Both the position numbers and the translations under genes were made by a program. Source: Draconibacterium sp. (GTDB lineage: Bacteria; Bacteroidota; Bacteroidia; Bacteroidales; Prolixibacteraceae). Taken from it: a DNA stretch of 64,000 bases. The DNA is taken from positions 1 to 64,000 of the forward strand of contig JADIYN010000006.1 of the NCBI GenBank assembly GCA_016705335.1. Reading direction: 5' to 3'. Under the pieces are notes generated by a model. It had not been told where the DNA came from and made no database searches. It was given only the letters and a program-made list of their open reading frames with translations. Of the stretch, positions 45,267-54,196 are shown one piece after another (the stretch's first letter is position 1; each line of letters begins with the position of its first letter).

Positions 45267-46290
45267 CTGAACGGTAATATCTTTGCAAAGTGCTGTTGGT
45301 TCAATATTATCTTCAACAGTTACGGTGGCGGTGCAGGTGGCGGTGTTGCCGGTTACATCTTTAACAGTAAGAATTACAGTGTTGATACCGACATTATCGC
45401 AATCAAAAAAGTCGTTTTATCAATACTCAAAGTTACAGCTCCGCAGTTATCAGTACTTCCATTATCGATATCGGCGGCGGTGATTGTTGCATTTCCTGAA
45501 GCATCTAATTGTACAGTGATGTTTTGGCAAACTGCAACAGGATCTTCAATATCTTCAATAGTTACGGTGGCAGAACAAAATGCCTGGTTTCCATTAACAT
45601 CAGTAACAGTTAAAGTAACATTGTTTGTTCGGCATCGGCACAAAGGTAAAATCGGTTTTTGATAAAACCCTTTGGCAATTGCGCAATTGTCGGTGCTTCC
45701 ATTGTCAATATCATTTACTGTAATTGTCGCATTTCCGGAGCCATCCAGTTGGACTGTAAAATCTCGACATAACACTGTCGGTGCAATATTGTCTTCAACA
45801 GTAACAGTTGCGTCACAGGTTTTTATACCTCCGTTTTCATCGGTAACAGTTAAAACAACTGTGTTGTCGCCAACATTCGTACAATTGAAAGTTGTTGGAG
45901 TTGCAGATAAAGTAACTTGACCCGCAATTGTCACTGCTTCCATTATCGATGTCGGCGGTGCAATTGTAACATTTCCAGAGGCATCCAACTGAACTGTAAT
46001 ATCTTTGCAAAACGCTGTTGGTTCAATATTATCTTCAACTGTTACTGTGGCGCTGCAGGTGGCTGTATTACCGTTTACATCTTCAACAGTAAGAATTACA
46101 TTGTTGATACCGACATTATCGCAATTAAAAGTTGTTTTATCAACACTCAAAGTCACTGCTCCGCAAGGGTCAGAACTGCCGAAATCAATTTGGTCAGCGG
46201 TAATTACTGCATTTCCTGAAGCATCTAATTGAACAGTTATATTTTGGCAAAGAGCTGTTGGATCCACATCATCGTTAACAGTTACTACAA
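44560..46290 (-). repeat. Seven 240-bp units in a three-unit higher-order repeat
   Basis: The phrase atttcc-gatgcatcca(a)ctg and relatives recur at 44,760, 45,001, 45,247, 45,483, 45,724, 45,964 and 46,202. Units one, four and seven resemble each other most, as do two and five, and three and six. The real unit is therefore a ~720-bp trimer present twice plus one unit. Confidence 0.75.
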
Positions 46291-47626
46291 ACGAACAGGT
46301 AACCGGACCGTTTCCTGCTGCATCTGTATATTCCCATGTTACAGTGGTTGGTCCAGGTGGGAATTCATCGCCGGATGCAAGTCCTGAAACGAGTGTACCT
46401 GCCAATCCGTTTCCATCGCAATTGTCATTAAAAGTTGGGGCTGTATAATTTACAATGGCGCCACAAATACCGGCACCGGTACTTACTGTAAAATCTCCGG
46501 GACAAAAATTATTAGTTGGCGCTTCATTATCTTCAACAGTTACCGAAACTTCTTTAGTTGAAATACACCCATTTATAGTTGAAGCAGTAACTGTAAAAAT
46601 TGTTGTATGTGAATTTGAAGGATCCAAACTTGTTAATGTTCCGTTGATAATGTTTCCAAATCCTGTAGCAGGAATACCGGTAAGTACAGTTGTATTGTCG
46701 CGTGTCCATGAGTAGGTTGTTCCAGGAGTTCCGTTTGCATTTGAAAGTACAATCTCAGTAATTGCAGTTCCTGAACAAATGGATTGAGATGAAAGACTTG
46801 CAACTATATCCGGACCTTCTTCAACAACTAATTCGCCAACAGGAATAAATTCAGCCTGACAAGTAGTTATACCCGCACCATTGTTGTTAGGTTGGGTAAT
46901 ATTAAAAACAGCGCTTACAGAATAAGTTCCGTTTTGCGCCAACTGGGCATTGCTGATTGTTAAAGTTTGAGCTGTTGCACCACTGTAAGCGCCTCCGTTT
47001 GAAATTGTACTTCCGTTTAACTGCCCGACATAGCCAACCGGCGATGATCCCAGAGTTGCTGCAGTGAAAGTTGTTATACCACCCTGACAAACCGTTTCAC
47101 TAAGCAAAGTCTTCAGGTCCATTTGATTAACTGTAAGCATTGCAATGGAAGACACTGCTGTTGAATTACCACAGGCATCGGTAATTGTTACCCTGTATTC
47201 CGATCCATTTATATTGTTTCCTGTTCCGATATTCGAAACCAATAAAGTACTGCTGTTTCCACCGGTTGAAACCCAGACATCTGCCGTTGTTTTCCTCATC
47301 TCCCATGAAAATGAATAAGGAGCTTCGCCATTGGTTGCTGCTGCAGTAAATTCAACACTTTGATCAAAACAATCGGTTTGATTAGCTGGTTGCTGTGTAA
47401 TTACCGGTAATGTTGAAGTTGTTAATGCAACTGGTGTTGAGGTAACAGAACCGCAATCATTTGTAACCACGACATCATAAGAACCTGCATCACTTGCCAA
47501 AACCGGGTCAATTGTCAAAGAAGAACCTGTAGCTCCTGAAATATCTACATTGTTTTTCTCCATTGGAAAGTTGGAAGTGGAGTTCCGGTTGCAACAACGG
47601 TAAATGTTGCCGAACCATTTAAACAA
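45374..47626 (-). CDS. Adhesin B, Ig-like, PKD, HYR and VQLDASGN segment
   Basis: This 750-aa segment has the end of an Ig-like domain (NNVDISGATGSSLTI, DAGSYDVVVTNDCG), PKD units (CQGGITTFTAATLG), a HYR domain (NNFCPGDFTVSTGAGICG) and VQLDASGN units. Two stretches inside are read in a wrong frame (about 45,965-45,920 and 45,680-45,610). There IAPPTSIMEAVTIAG replaces IAPADIDNGS-DNCG and KGFYQKPILPLCRCR replaces TRVLSKTDFTCADAG. The closing break is at a run of six A (45,405-45,410). Confidence 0.75.
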   Translation of the reverse strand: MFKWFGNIYRCCNRNSTSNFPMEKNNVDISGATGSSLTIDPVLASDAGSYDVVVTNDCGSVTSTPVALTTSTLPVITQQPANQTDCFDQSVEFTAAATNGEAPYSFSWEMRKTTADVWVSTGGNSSTLLVSNIGTGNNINGSEYRVTITDACGNSTAVSSIAMLTVNQMDLKTLLSETVCQGGITTFTAATLGSSPVGYVGQLNGSTISNGGAYSGATAQTLTISNAQLAQNGTYSVSAVFNITQPNNNGAGITTCQAEFIPVGELVVEEGPDIVASLSSQSICSGTAITEIVLSNANGTPGTTYSWTRDNTTVLTGIPATGFGNIINGTLTSLDPSNSHTTIFTVTASTINGCISTKEVSVTVEDNEAPTNNFCPGDFTVSTGAGICGAIVNYTAPTFNDNCDGNGLAGTLVSGLASGDEFPPGPTTVTWEYTDAAGNGPVTCSFVVTVNDDVDPTALCQNITVQLDASGNAVITADQIDFGSSDPCGAVTLSVDKTTFNCDNVGINNVILTVEDVNGNTATCSATVTVEDNIEPTAFCKDITVQLDASGNVTIAPPTSIMEAVTIAGQVTLSATPTTFNCTNVGDNTVVLTVTDENGGIKTCDATVTVEDNIAPTVLCRDFTVQLDGSGNATITVNDIDNGSTDNCAIAKGFYQKPILPLCRCRTNNVTLTVTDVNGNQAFCSATVTIEDIEDPVAVCQNITVQLDASGNATITAADIDNGSTDNCGAVTLSIDKTTFLIAIMSVSTL

Positions 47627-48303
47627 GTTGATTGGTTTACCGGATTTGTGGTTATTGACGGAGCCTGGGTAACTTCAACATCGAAACTACAGGGAGATGA
47701 ATTTCCATTATTGTCAGTTGCAGTCCATGTGACTGTCGTAATACCAACGTTAAATTCAACGTTGTTTAATGATGTTCCTGTTCCTGAAGTTACTCCTGTT
47801 AAACTGTAGGTTTTGGTAACAGCGCCTGCACAGTTTTCGGTTACAGAAGCATCCCAATCAACCCCGGTTTTTAGATATGGATTTCCGGCAGTTGCGCAAA
47901 CTGACTGAGGTGAAGAAACACAAGTTATTACAGGTGGCTGGTCATCAGGTAGAACTGTAATTGTGAAACTGCAGGTTGAAGTATTTCCTGCAGCATCTGT
48001 GGCCAAATAACCAATTGTTGTTACACCAACAGGGAAAAGACTGCCACTGTTTAAACCCGTTCCATCGGTACGAACAAGGGAAACCGAACCTCCGCAATTA
48101 TCTGTTGCTGTTGGGGGTGTAAAATTAACAACTGCGCCGCATTGCCCGGCAGTCATTGCAGTACTGATATTGCCCAGACAACCATTAATTACAGGAAGTT
48201 GGTTGTCAGTTACAGTTACGGTAAATGAGCAGGTTCTTGTAACAACCGGCCCTGTTTTACTTGCTGTGTATGTCACTGTTGTTAAGCCTTTTGGAAACTG
48301 CAC
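47545..48303 (-). CDS. Adhesin B, HYR segment
   Basis: The segment has 252 aa, matching adhesin A at 17.0-15.9 kb: FPKGLTTVTYTASKTGP, PVINGCLGNISTAMTAGQCG, FPVGVTTIGYLATDAAGN and a CSSPQSVCATAGNPY unit. The frame is open upstream to about 48,478. The final break is in a run of five T at 47,553-47,557, where six would restore WRKNNVDISG. Confidence 0.75.
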   Translation of the reverse strand: MQFPKGLTTVTYTASKTGPVVTRTCSFTVTVTDNQLPVINGCLGNISTAMTAGQCGAVVNFTPPTATDNCGGSVSLVRTDGTGLNSGSLFPVGVTTIGYLATDAAGNTSTCSFTITVLPDDQPPVITCVSSPQSVCATAGNPYLKTGVDWDASVTENCAGAVTKTYSLTGVTSGTGTSLNNVEFNVGITTVTWTATDNNGNSSPCSFDVEVTQAPSITTNPVNQSTCLNGSATFTVVATGTPLPTFQWRKTM

Positions 48304-48440
48304 TCCTGTTAAATCGTCACTTCCCGAAGAAGGTGAAGCTCCCGGAGCAGTCCATGTGAATGTTGCTCCAGATCCGCACGATAATGCAGGTGCTGATTGG
48401 GTGATGGTTGCAAAACATTGCCCTGCATCAACATTTGCAG

Positions 48441-49415
48441 TTATATCAGTTGGACATGCAATTGCGAAAGGAGTAACAGTTCAGGATTTGAACCCGAAAC
48501 ATTTACGTCGAGGTCGAAATCGCTTGAAATAACTTCTATTGTAACGGTTGATGAAGCCCCGGTACAGCCATTTGCGCTGGGCGTAATTACATATTGAACA
48601 ATACCAGCACCTGTTAAAGTTTGAATAATCGATGTTCCATTACCATTACTAAATCCTGTTGTTGTGCCGCTTGTTCGTGAAGCAGTCCAGCTATATGTTG
48701 TACCAGCAACATTACTGCTTAAAACTATACTTGTAACTCCGTCATCACAAAGAACAGGCGTATTATTTGTAATCTGAACTACAGGAACCGGATTAACAGT
48801 AATTGTGAAAGTTTGTACCACTCCTGGACATCCGTTTGCAGTTGGTGTAACAGTAATAGTAGCTGTTACCGGTGTTGTTCCGGTGTTGGTAGCAATAAAA
48901 GCAGGAATATTGTCTGAACCACTCGCTGCCAACCCAATAGTAGTATTATTATTTGTCCATGTATAAGAAGTGGCCCCTGTAAAGTTCACCGCATCAGTTA
49001 AAGTATTATGACAAACAGGTTGATTTGCCGGGTCGTCCATTGTTGTTGCCGGGTGAACCGTAACTACAGTTGTTGTGGTTTTAAAACAGTTATTTGCATC
49101 TGTAACGGTTAAAGTATAAGTTCCGCTGGCAGCAGTTGTTGCGTTAAGTATTGTTGGGTTTTGTGTGTTATTTGCTGTAAAACCGTTTGGACCCGTCCAT
49201 GAATAGCGATAAGGTGGAGTTCCGCCTGTTGCATTTGAAGTGGTAAGATTTAATGTAGCACCCAGGCAAATGGGACTGTTGGAAGTTGTGATACCAGGCA
49301 CAATCTGTTCGGGTTGAATAACATTCCATGTACCTGGAGTTGAACAGCCATTTCCATCAGTCACTCTCCAGTTATAAGGAAGTTCCCGGAGATACGGCAC
49401 CTGTAATTCCGGCAA
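48441..49415 (-). CDS. Adhesin B, PKD-like segment
   Basis: The segment has 324 aa: the end of a SprB unit (WRVTDGNGCSTPGTWN), PKD-like units (GATLNLTTSNATGGTPPYRYSW, TYTLTVTDANN, TYSWTASRTSGTTTG) and the start of a domain ending DFDLDVNVSG. The last ~15 residues are out of frame near 48,478. GG at 49,378-49,379, where one G is expected, separates it from its neighbour. Confidence 0.7.
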   Translation of the reverse strand: MPELQVPYLRELPYNWRVTDGNGCSTPGTWNVIQPEQIVPGITTSNSPICLGATLNLTTSNATGGTPPYRYSWTGPNGFTANNTQNPTILNATTAASGTYTLTVTDANNCFKTTTTVVTVHPATTMDDPANQPVCHNTLTDAVNFTGATSYTWTNNNTTIGLAASGSDNIPAFIATNTGTTPVTATITVTPTANGCPGVVQTFTITVNPVPVVQITNNTPVLCDDGVTSIVLSSNVAGTTYSWTASRTSGTTTGFSNGNGTSIIQTLTGAGIVQYVITPSANGCTGASSTVTIEVISSDFDLDVNVSGSNPELLLLSQLHVQLI

Positions 49416-49489
49416 AAATTCCGGTTGTATTATCCGGTTGACCCTGAAAAGAATAGGTTTTGTTCCTGTTCCGCCGGCTGCTGTAATTT

Positions 49490-50965
49490 TTATTGTGGCT
49501 GTTCCCCATCACATGTTATTGAAGTAGTTTCCGAAACAGTAGCGGTTAATAAGTTGGGTTGTGTAATTGTAGCCGAAGCAGTTGCAGTGCAGCCATTGAA
49601 ATCTGTAACGGTAACTGAATAAGTACCGGCAGCCAGATTTACCGGATCTTCGGTAGTTCCGGCACCATTATTCCATGCAAAAGAATATGGAGCAGTGCCG
49701 CCGGTTACTGTTAAATTGATTGAACCGGTTGATGAACCATTGCAAGCTGCCGGAGTAGCAACAGCTGTAGCAGCCAAAACTACAGGTTGGGAAACACTGA
49801 TTGTACCAAATTTAGGGCTGCAGTTATTTTCATCGGTTATACTGAATGACAAGTTGTTCCCGGCATAAACTCCTGTAAAAACCCCTGAAGTATTGGTTAC
49901 TCCGTTAAAGGTATAGGAAAGTTGTCCCGTTCCGCCGGAGCCAATAATTGTTACGGTGCCGGTTTCACCAAAACATGAAACAGATGATGTAACTGTAGCA
50001 GAAATAATTGAAATTGGCGCAGGCTGATCAATTGTAAGGTATTCGTTTAAAGTAGCACAATTATTGAAATCTTTTACACTCCATGGAATATTTGATCCCG
50101 CAACCACGTTTGTGAAAACTCCGGTTGTGTTGGAAATCCCATTCAATGTGTAAGAATATGGGCCGGTTCCGCCGTTTGCAGTTAGCGTTACTGTTGATGT
50201 TCCTCCGTTACAATTAACATTTATTGCTGTTACTGTTGCAGTTAACTGAGAAGGTTGGGTTACTGTAATAGTCCCGGTTGCTGCTGCACAATTAAGGGCA
50301 TCGGTTACACTCCAGTTGTAATCAGTGCCAGCCTCAGTTCCTGTAACAAAGGTAAAAATACCGGTTGTGTTCGATGGTTTCCCTTGAAAATTATAGGTAT
50401 AAGGTGGCGTTCCGCCGCTTGCTGTAATTTTAACAGTTGCCGTTCCGTTAAAGCATTTGATTGGGTCGGTAATTTGGTCAGTAGCAGTAATTGGTGCAGT
50501 AACACTGATTGTACCGGGAATATCATAATTACCACAACCACCTATTAATGCAACTGTATAATTAAAAATTCCTGATACTGTGGGTGTTCCACTAATTGTT
50601 ATCACATCTGAAATCCAAACTCCGGATACACCGGAAGGTAAATTTGTAAATGTAGCACCTTCGGCACCTGTAGTTGAGTAAGTTATATTTGTGATGGAAG
50701 TGTTGATACAGATGGTTTGCACATTAGTGCCGGGGGCGGATGTCAAGGTGTAGGAGTTATTGGGATTTACCGTAATTGTACCTGTTTCAGTAATGTTGCC
50801 ACAGCCATCGGTTAATGTAACAATATAGTTAAATGTCCCCACTGAAGTTGCAGTACCGCTGATCGTAATCCTTTTATTTCCCGGATTAAACGAACCGGTA
50901 ACACCAGCGGGCAATCCTGTTATCGTTGCACCTGTTGCACCTGTTGTATTATATGTAATGTTCAA
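49490..50965 (-). CDS. Adhesin B, SprB repeat segment
   Basis: These 491 aa begin with two [19 protein letters not shown] / [19 protein letters not shown] units, absent from the corresponding place in adhesin A. They then have the SprB repeats ([53 protein letters not shown]). The final residues (DGEQPQ) are out of frame. The next frame gives [20 protein letters not shown]. Confidence 0.8.
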   Translation of the reverse strand: MNITYNTTGATGATITGLPAGVTGSFNPGNKRITISGTATSVGTFNYIVTLTDGCGNITETGTITVNPNNSYTLTSAPGTNVQTICINTSITNITYSTTGAEGATFTNLPSGVSGVWISDVITISGTPTVSGIFNYTVALIGGCGNYDIPGTISVTAPITATDQITDPIKCFNGTATVKITASGGTPPYTYNFQGKPSNTTGIFTFVTGTEAGTDYNWSVTDALNCAAATGTITVTQPSQLTATVTAINVNCNGGTSTVTLTANGGTGPYSYTLNGISNTTGVFTNVVAGSNIPWSVKDFNNCATLNEYLTIDQPAPISIISATVTSSVSCFGETGTVTIIGSGGTGQLSYTFNGVTNTSGVFTGVYAGNNLSFSITDENNCSPKFGTISVSQPVVLAATAVATPAACNGSSTGSINLTVTGGTAPYSFAWNNGAGTTEDPVNLAAGTYSVTVTDFNGCTATASATITQPNLLTATVSETTSITCDGEQPQ

Positions 50966-51113
50966 TATTGCTCTGTTGTAACATACCTCTTGTGCGTTTG
51001 TACCTTCTGCTGATGATAATGTAATAGTATTTTCGGGGTAACAGTAATAGTAAAAGAGAGTTGGTCAGAACAACAAACACCGTTTTTGAATAACTGCTAT
51101 ATCTTGTGGTTTG

Positions 51114-51350
51114 TCAGAAATTGAGCTGCCAGTAATGTTTGTAGCAGTAACGCAGGAATATCTCCTGTTCCACTTGCACCCAATCCGATATTAGTATTGT
51201 TGTTTGTCCAGTTGTTCGAACAAAGTCTGTAAAAATTACCGCAGTTGTTAATAATCCGTTACAAAGAGTTTGATTTGTAGGGTCATTACAGTTGACTTGA
51301 TTAACTGACATGGTAAACGTTTGAGTAGGTCCTGAACAATCCATCCCCAA
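51114..51350 (-). CDS. Adhesin B, PKD-like fragment in damaged zone
   Basis: The first ~48 of 78 residues match adhesin A (MDCSGPTQTFTMSVNQ, DPTNQTLCNGLLTTAVIF against DCTGPTQSFTITVN, DPADQTVCNGTSTSAVTF). After that the frame is lost, with the true readings scattered over the other frames. It lies in a stretch (51.0-51.55 kb) with several breaks per 100 bases. Confidence 0.45.
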   Translation of the reverse strand: MGMDCSGPTQTFTMSVNQVNCNDPTNQTLCNGLLTTAVIFTDFVRTTGQTTILISDWVQVEQEIFLRYCYKHYWQLNF

Positions 51351-51545
51351 TGGAAAAACCTGAGTTACTTTAATTGTTCAATAATTGACATGGGTTGGAG
51401 GCAGTTTGTGGCATACAAATGAAGAAATATTCCAGCTCCTGAAGAACCTCCATTATGCAATATTCCCAGTTTACAATTTGTCCACGTATAGACCAGTTCC
51501 GTGAAGATTAATAGTGATGAATTTGAGCCTGAACAAACCGTTTGG

Positions 51546-53081
51546 TCAGCATGGTTCCAATACTATTGGAATCAAGTTTACAGTAATTGCAATATCATCG
51601 GTTGCTGTAAATCCATTTCCATCAGTAACAACAACAGTGTATATTGTTGTTGTTACCGGAGAAACTGTAATATTTTGACTGCCTGAAGTATAACCAGCAG
51701 GATTTGAAGTCCAGGAATATGTAAGTGTTGGATCACCAACTGCATTTGCTGTAAGTGTTGTGGAATTACCGGTACAAATTGAAGAATTGGTAGCTGATAT
51801 TGTAACGGTTGGCGGATCACTTGTAATGCCTGCAAAAACAAGAGTAGCAGAGGTAATTCCATTTGCTGCAACTGTATTTGTTGAGGTATTTGCATTTCCG
51901 TATTTAAACCACGGCAAACTTCCCGACCAGCTTCCCAAGGCTATTTCGGATTCTGTTCCTGAAATATCAGCATCTGCATAAGTTGCTGTAATATTATAAA
52001 CAGGGTTTGTTATTTCATTTGTGGTAACAAACCAGGAACGGTTGAGGAAATTGGTGATGCTTTTATTGTAAGGTAAATATTTCGTAACTAAAGATTCAAT
52101 TTCGATATATGGATTTGCACCAAAAGTTCCACTCGTAAGATTAATAGTAACTGGGATTGAAACTCCACTGCCATTATCGAGAGGGAAATTATAAACTCCT
52201 GTTGAAGCAGCTGCCAGATTGATTGAATTATTGTTTAAATCTATCGTACTCCCTGCATTTAACGAAAATTGCCCCACGGTAACATCATTTATCAATCTAA
52301 GGTCGGCATTAGGGAACGAAGTAATATTATCCATCGGGATATTGCTTGAGATATTAAAAACAGAACCAACAGGAGTAAAGGCATTTCCAAACTGAAAAGT
52401 ACCTCCGATTGTAGTTTTTGCACCGTTACCAGTACCATCTACGATCCCAATATCAATGGCAGTCCCTGCAGTACTTTCGCGTTGTAAAACAATTGTCCCC
52501 CCTGTAAAATGAAACGCACCATTTGTTGTTACATTTAAGGAACCTACATTGCTTAAACCATTTCCCACGGTAGCCAATGTTACCGTTCCACCTGAAATCC
52601 TTATCCCCGAAGGAATACCCAATGGAGCCAATGTCCCCCCTGCTGAATTTTCAAGTCTGCCAGCTATGTTTACGACAGAACTTCCTGAAACCTGGAAAAC
52701 CCCATCAACAAGAGTTTCAACCGAATTGCCGGAATTGGTACCAAAGTTTACAGTACCCGATGAAATACGTATCAATCCACGGTTAGAGATGGTAAAGTTA
52801 CCTGTTGAGAGTAAACCACCAGTAACATCAAATCCGGCAATTGAAGGAATTGTCAAAGCATTGGAGGGATATACTGCAAATGTGCCACCCGACGGTACAG
52901 TTATCAGCCCGCTCATCAAAGTAAGTGATCCGCTGCTTAAAACTATTGCATTACCAGTAATGGTTAAAGTGGACGAAAGGCTTCCTTTGGAAATAATAAG
53001 TTCTTCGAAATTTGTTGTTCCGCTGATAGTAGCATTTGAAGTTCCGGTAAATTCAACAACCCCGTTTGAGCCACCACTCAT
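51546..53081 (-). CDS. Adhesin B, beta-helix-like segment
   Basis: The 511-aa region is rich in Gly, Thr, Ser and Asn, with rung-like repeats (ISNRGLIRISSGTVNF, NSAGGTLAPLGIPSG, GNASTSTNTV). A TVTISATNSSICTGNSTTLTA PKD-like unit follows, as in adhesin A. The start methionine is internal. A break near 53,090 separates the VNGSWNNSG part, and another near 51,553 cuts VLEP off from ADQTVCSGSNSS. Confidence 0.75.
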   Translation of the reverse strand: MSGGSNGVVEFTGTSNATISGTTNFEELIISKGSLSSTLTITGNAIVLSSGSLTLMSGLITVPSGGTFAVYPSNALTIPSIAGFDVTGGLLSTGNFTISNRGLIRISSGTVNFGTNSGNSVETLVDGVFQVSGSSVVNIAGRLENSAGGTLAPLGIPSGIRISGGTVTLATVGNGLSNVGSLNVTTNGAFHFTGGTIVLQRESTAGTAIDIGIVDGTGNGAKTTIGGTFQFGNAFTPVGSVFNISSNIPMDNITSFPNADLRLINDVTVGQFSLNAGSTIDLNNNSINLAAASTGVYNFPLDNGSGVSIPVTINLTSGTFGANPYIEIESLVTKYLPYNKSITNFLNRSWFVTTNEITNPVYNITATYADADISGTESEIALGSWSGSLPWFKYGNANTSTNTVAANGITSATLVFAGITSDPPTVTISATNSSICTGNSTTLTANAVGDPTLTYSWTSNPAGYTSGSQNITVSPVTTTIYTVVVTDGNGFTATDDIAITVNLIPIVLEPC

Positions 53082-53574
53082 ATATTCCGCTATTATTCCA
53101 GCTACCGTTTACCTGCAAGGTATTTCCCGCACCATTTAAAGTACCGTTAATTATTATATCGTTACAAACCGCAGCTACATTGACAGTTACTGTTACTCCA
53201 TTTTGAATTGTAACATTATCGTTCAGGCCTGGAGTTCCTGCTCCTCCCCAGGTTGCCGGGTCATTCCAATTTCCGTTTTGTACAGCTATAAATTCTACCA
53301 TTCCCGATTTTAGAGTCAAAACCTGGATTTCTTCACTAGCAACTTCAATTTCCATTTCTTCAACAGAAATAATTTGTATTACTTTTGTTTTGTTACCCTG
53401 CCAATCTGATATTTGATAAGTACGGGTCAGTGTAAATGGACATCCTGTATTACTTTTATGTTCTGATTCAAGTTTAAATGTATTTGGGTTTAAATTACAA
53501 TTATCAGATGCTTTGCCTCCTGCATTTAAAAAAGGCTTGCAGTGTTGTATGTGGAGAAGGAATTCGTTCGTCAC
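53053..53574 (-). CDS. Adhesin B, segment 2
   Basis: In 173 aa it continues the N-terminal domain: LNAGGKASDNCNLNPNTFKLE, CPFTLTRTYQISDWQGN, then VQNGNWNDPATWGGAGTPG, the same opening of the beta-helix-like region as in A. The 5' break is in six A at 53,528-53,533 (five fit). The last ~5 residues are out of frame. Confidence 0.7.
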   Translation of the reverse strand: MTNEFLLHIQHCKPFLNAGGKASDNCNLNPNTFKLESEHKSNTGCPFTLTRTYQISDWQGNKTKVIQIISVEEMEIEVASEEIQVLTLKSGMVEFIAVQNGNWNDPATWGGAGTPGLNDNVTIQNGVTVTVNVAAVCNDIIINGTLNGAGNTLQVNGSWNNSGIYEWWLKRGC

Positions 53575-54076
53575 ATTTTACTGAAATACTTTTGGGAGCC
53601 GACATTTTTGGAGCCTGATTGTCGGAAATAACAACAGTAAATGAACATTCTGAAGTATTCCCAGTATAATCGACACCGGAGTAACGTATGATCGTTACAC
53701 CTTCGTTAAAAATATAATGATCAATTTGATTTATTCCATATGGTAGTGAAGTGGCTTCTGTGGCGCCTTCCATTATCCAGGTAAGTTTTGCGAGGGTACC
53801 ATTTAATACCTGAACATGTGGGATATTGCTTAAATCGGCTGAGCATTCATTAATGTCAGTGTATGTTGAAATATTTTCAGGACATTTTATCTCCAATACT
53901 CCATTTGAAAAATCGTTTGAACCTGAATTATTTGAGTTTGATGCAAATTCTGAATTGATTGAAGAAACTGCATACCAAAGTCCGGCAGACCCAGAAAATG
54001 CTCCTGAATGTGACATTAAAACAGCTATGATTACAGCTACTAATTTTAATGCGCCGGTATGATTTGGTTTAGTCAA
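53504..54076 (-). CDS. Adhesin B, N-terminal segment
   Basis: The start is TTG in the same ACTTGACTA context as adhesin A, with a stop upstream in frame. Residues 1-32 are a signal segment (MTKPNHTGALK, then LVAVIIAVLMSHSG), then GLWYAVSSI and an HYR-like domain (IKCPENISTYTDINECSA, WIMEGATEATS, YIFNEGVTIIRYSG). The phrase DYTGNTSECSFTVVISDNQAP then shows the reading that is broken in A. The final ~10 residues (FKCRRQSI) are out of frame. Confidence 0.75.
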   Translation of the reverse strand: MTKPNHTGALKLVAVIIAVLMSHSGAFSGSAGLWYAVSSINSEFASNSNNSGSNDFSNGVLEIKCPENISTYTDINECSADLSNIPHVQVLNGTLAKLTWIMEGATEATSLPYGINQIDHYIFNEGVTIIRYSGVDYTGNTSECSFTVVISDNQAPKMSAPKSISVKCDERIPSPHTTLQAFFKCRRQSI

Positions 54077-54196
54077 GTTTTTTAATCCGGTAAAGTTTTC
54101 TTCATTCTATCTCTTTTATTTTTTCTTCCATTTTCTTTTTCTCGTGAACATCGAAAGTTGAAATCCTATCTTCACTCCTCTTATTTTTTGTTATTC

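Larger units (their letters stand above)
34064..54076 (-). pseudogene. Giant adhesin B (reconstructed locus, frameshifted here)
   Basis: Seventeen open segments read as one protein of about 6,670 aa, parallel to adhesin A. The order is signal segment, HYR-like domain, beta-helix-like region (53.3-51.9 kb), PKD-like unit, SprB repeats (50.9-49.3 kb), PKD, HYR, Ig-like, seven VQLDASGN domains (46.3-44.6 kb), SprB-type VQIRDA units and a PKD array (42.8-41.1 kb). A non-repetitive module (39.3-38.75 kb), seven C-W-GGC-CGG repeats, HYR domains and the shared C-terminal domain complete it. The start is TTG in the same context as A. Many breaks coincide with homopolymers (53,528-53,533; 47,553-47,557; 45,405-45,410; 49,378), so a working gene in the cell is plausible. 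PorP-1 precedes it by 120 bp. Confidence 0.8.

Noticed and set aside
44560..46290. Regular repeats that could suggest a CRISPR array
   Set aside because: Units are 240 bp, coding, and lack short repeats with unique spacers.
901..54076. Programmed frameshifting as an explanation of the breaks
   Set aside because: Breaks are many, in both directions, differ between A and B, and lack slippery-site plus structure patterns.
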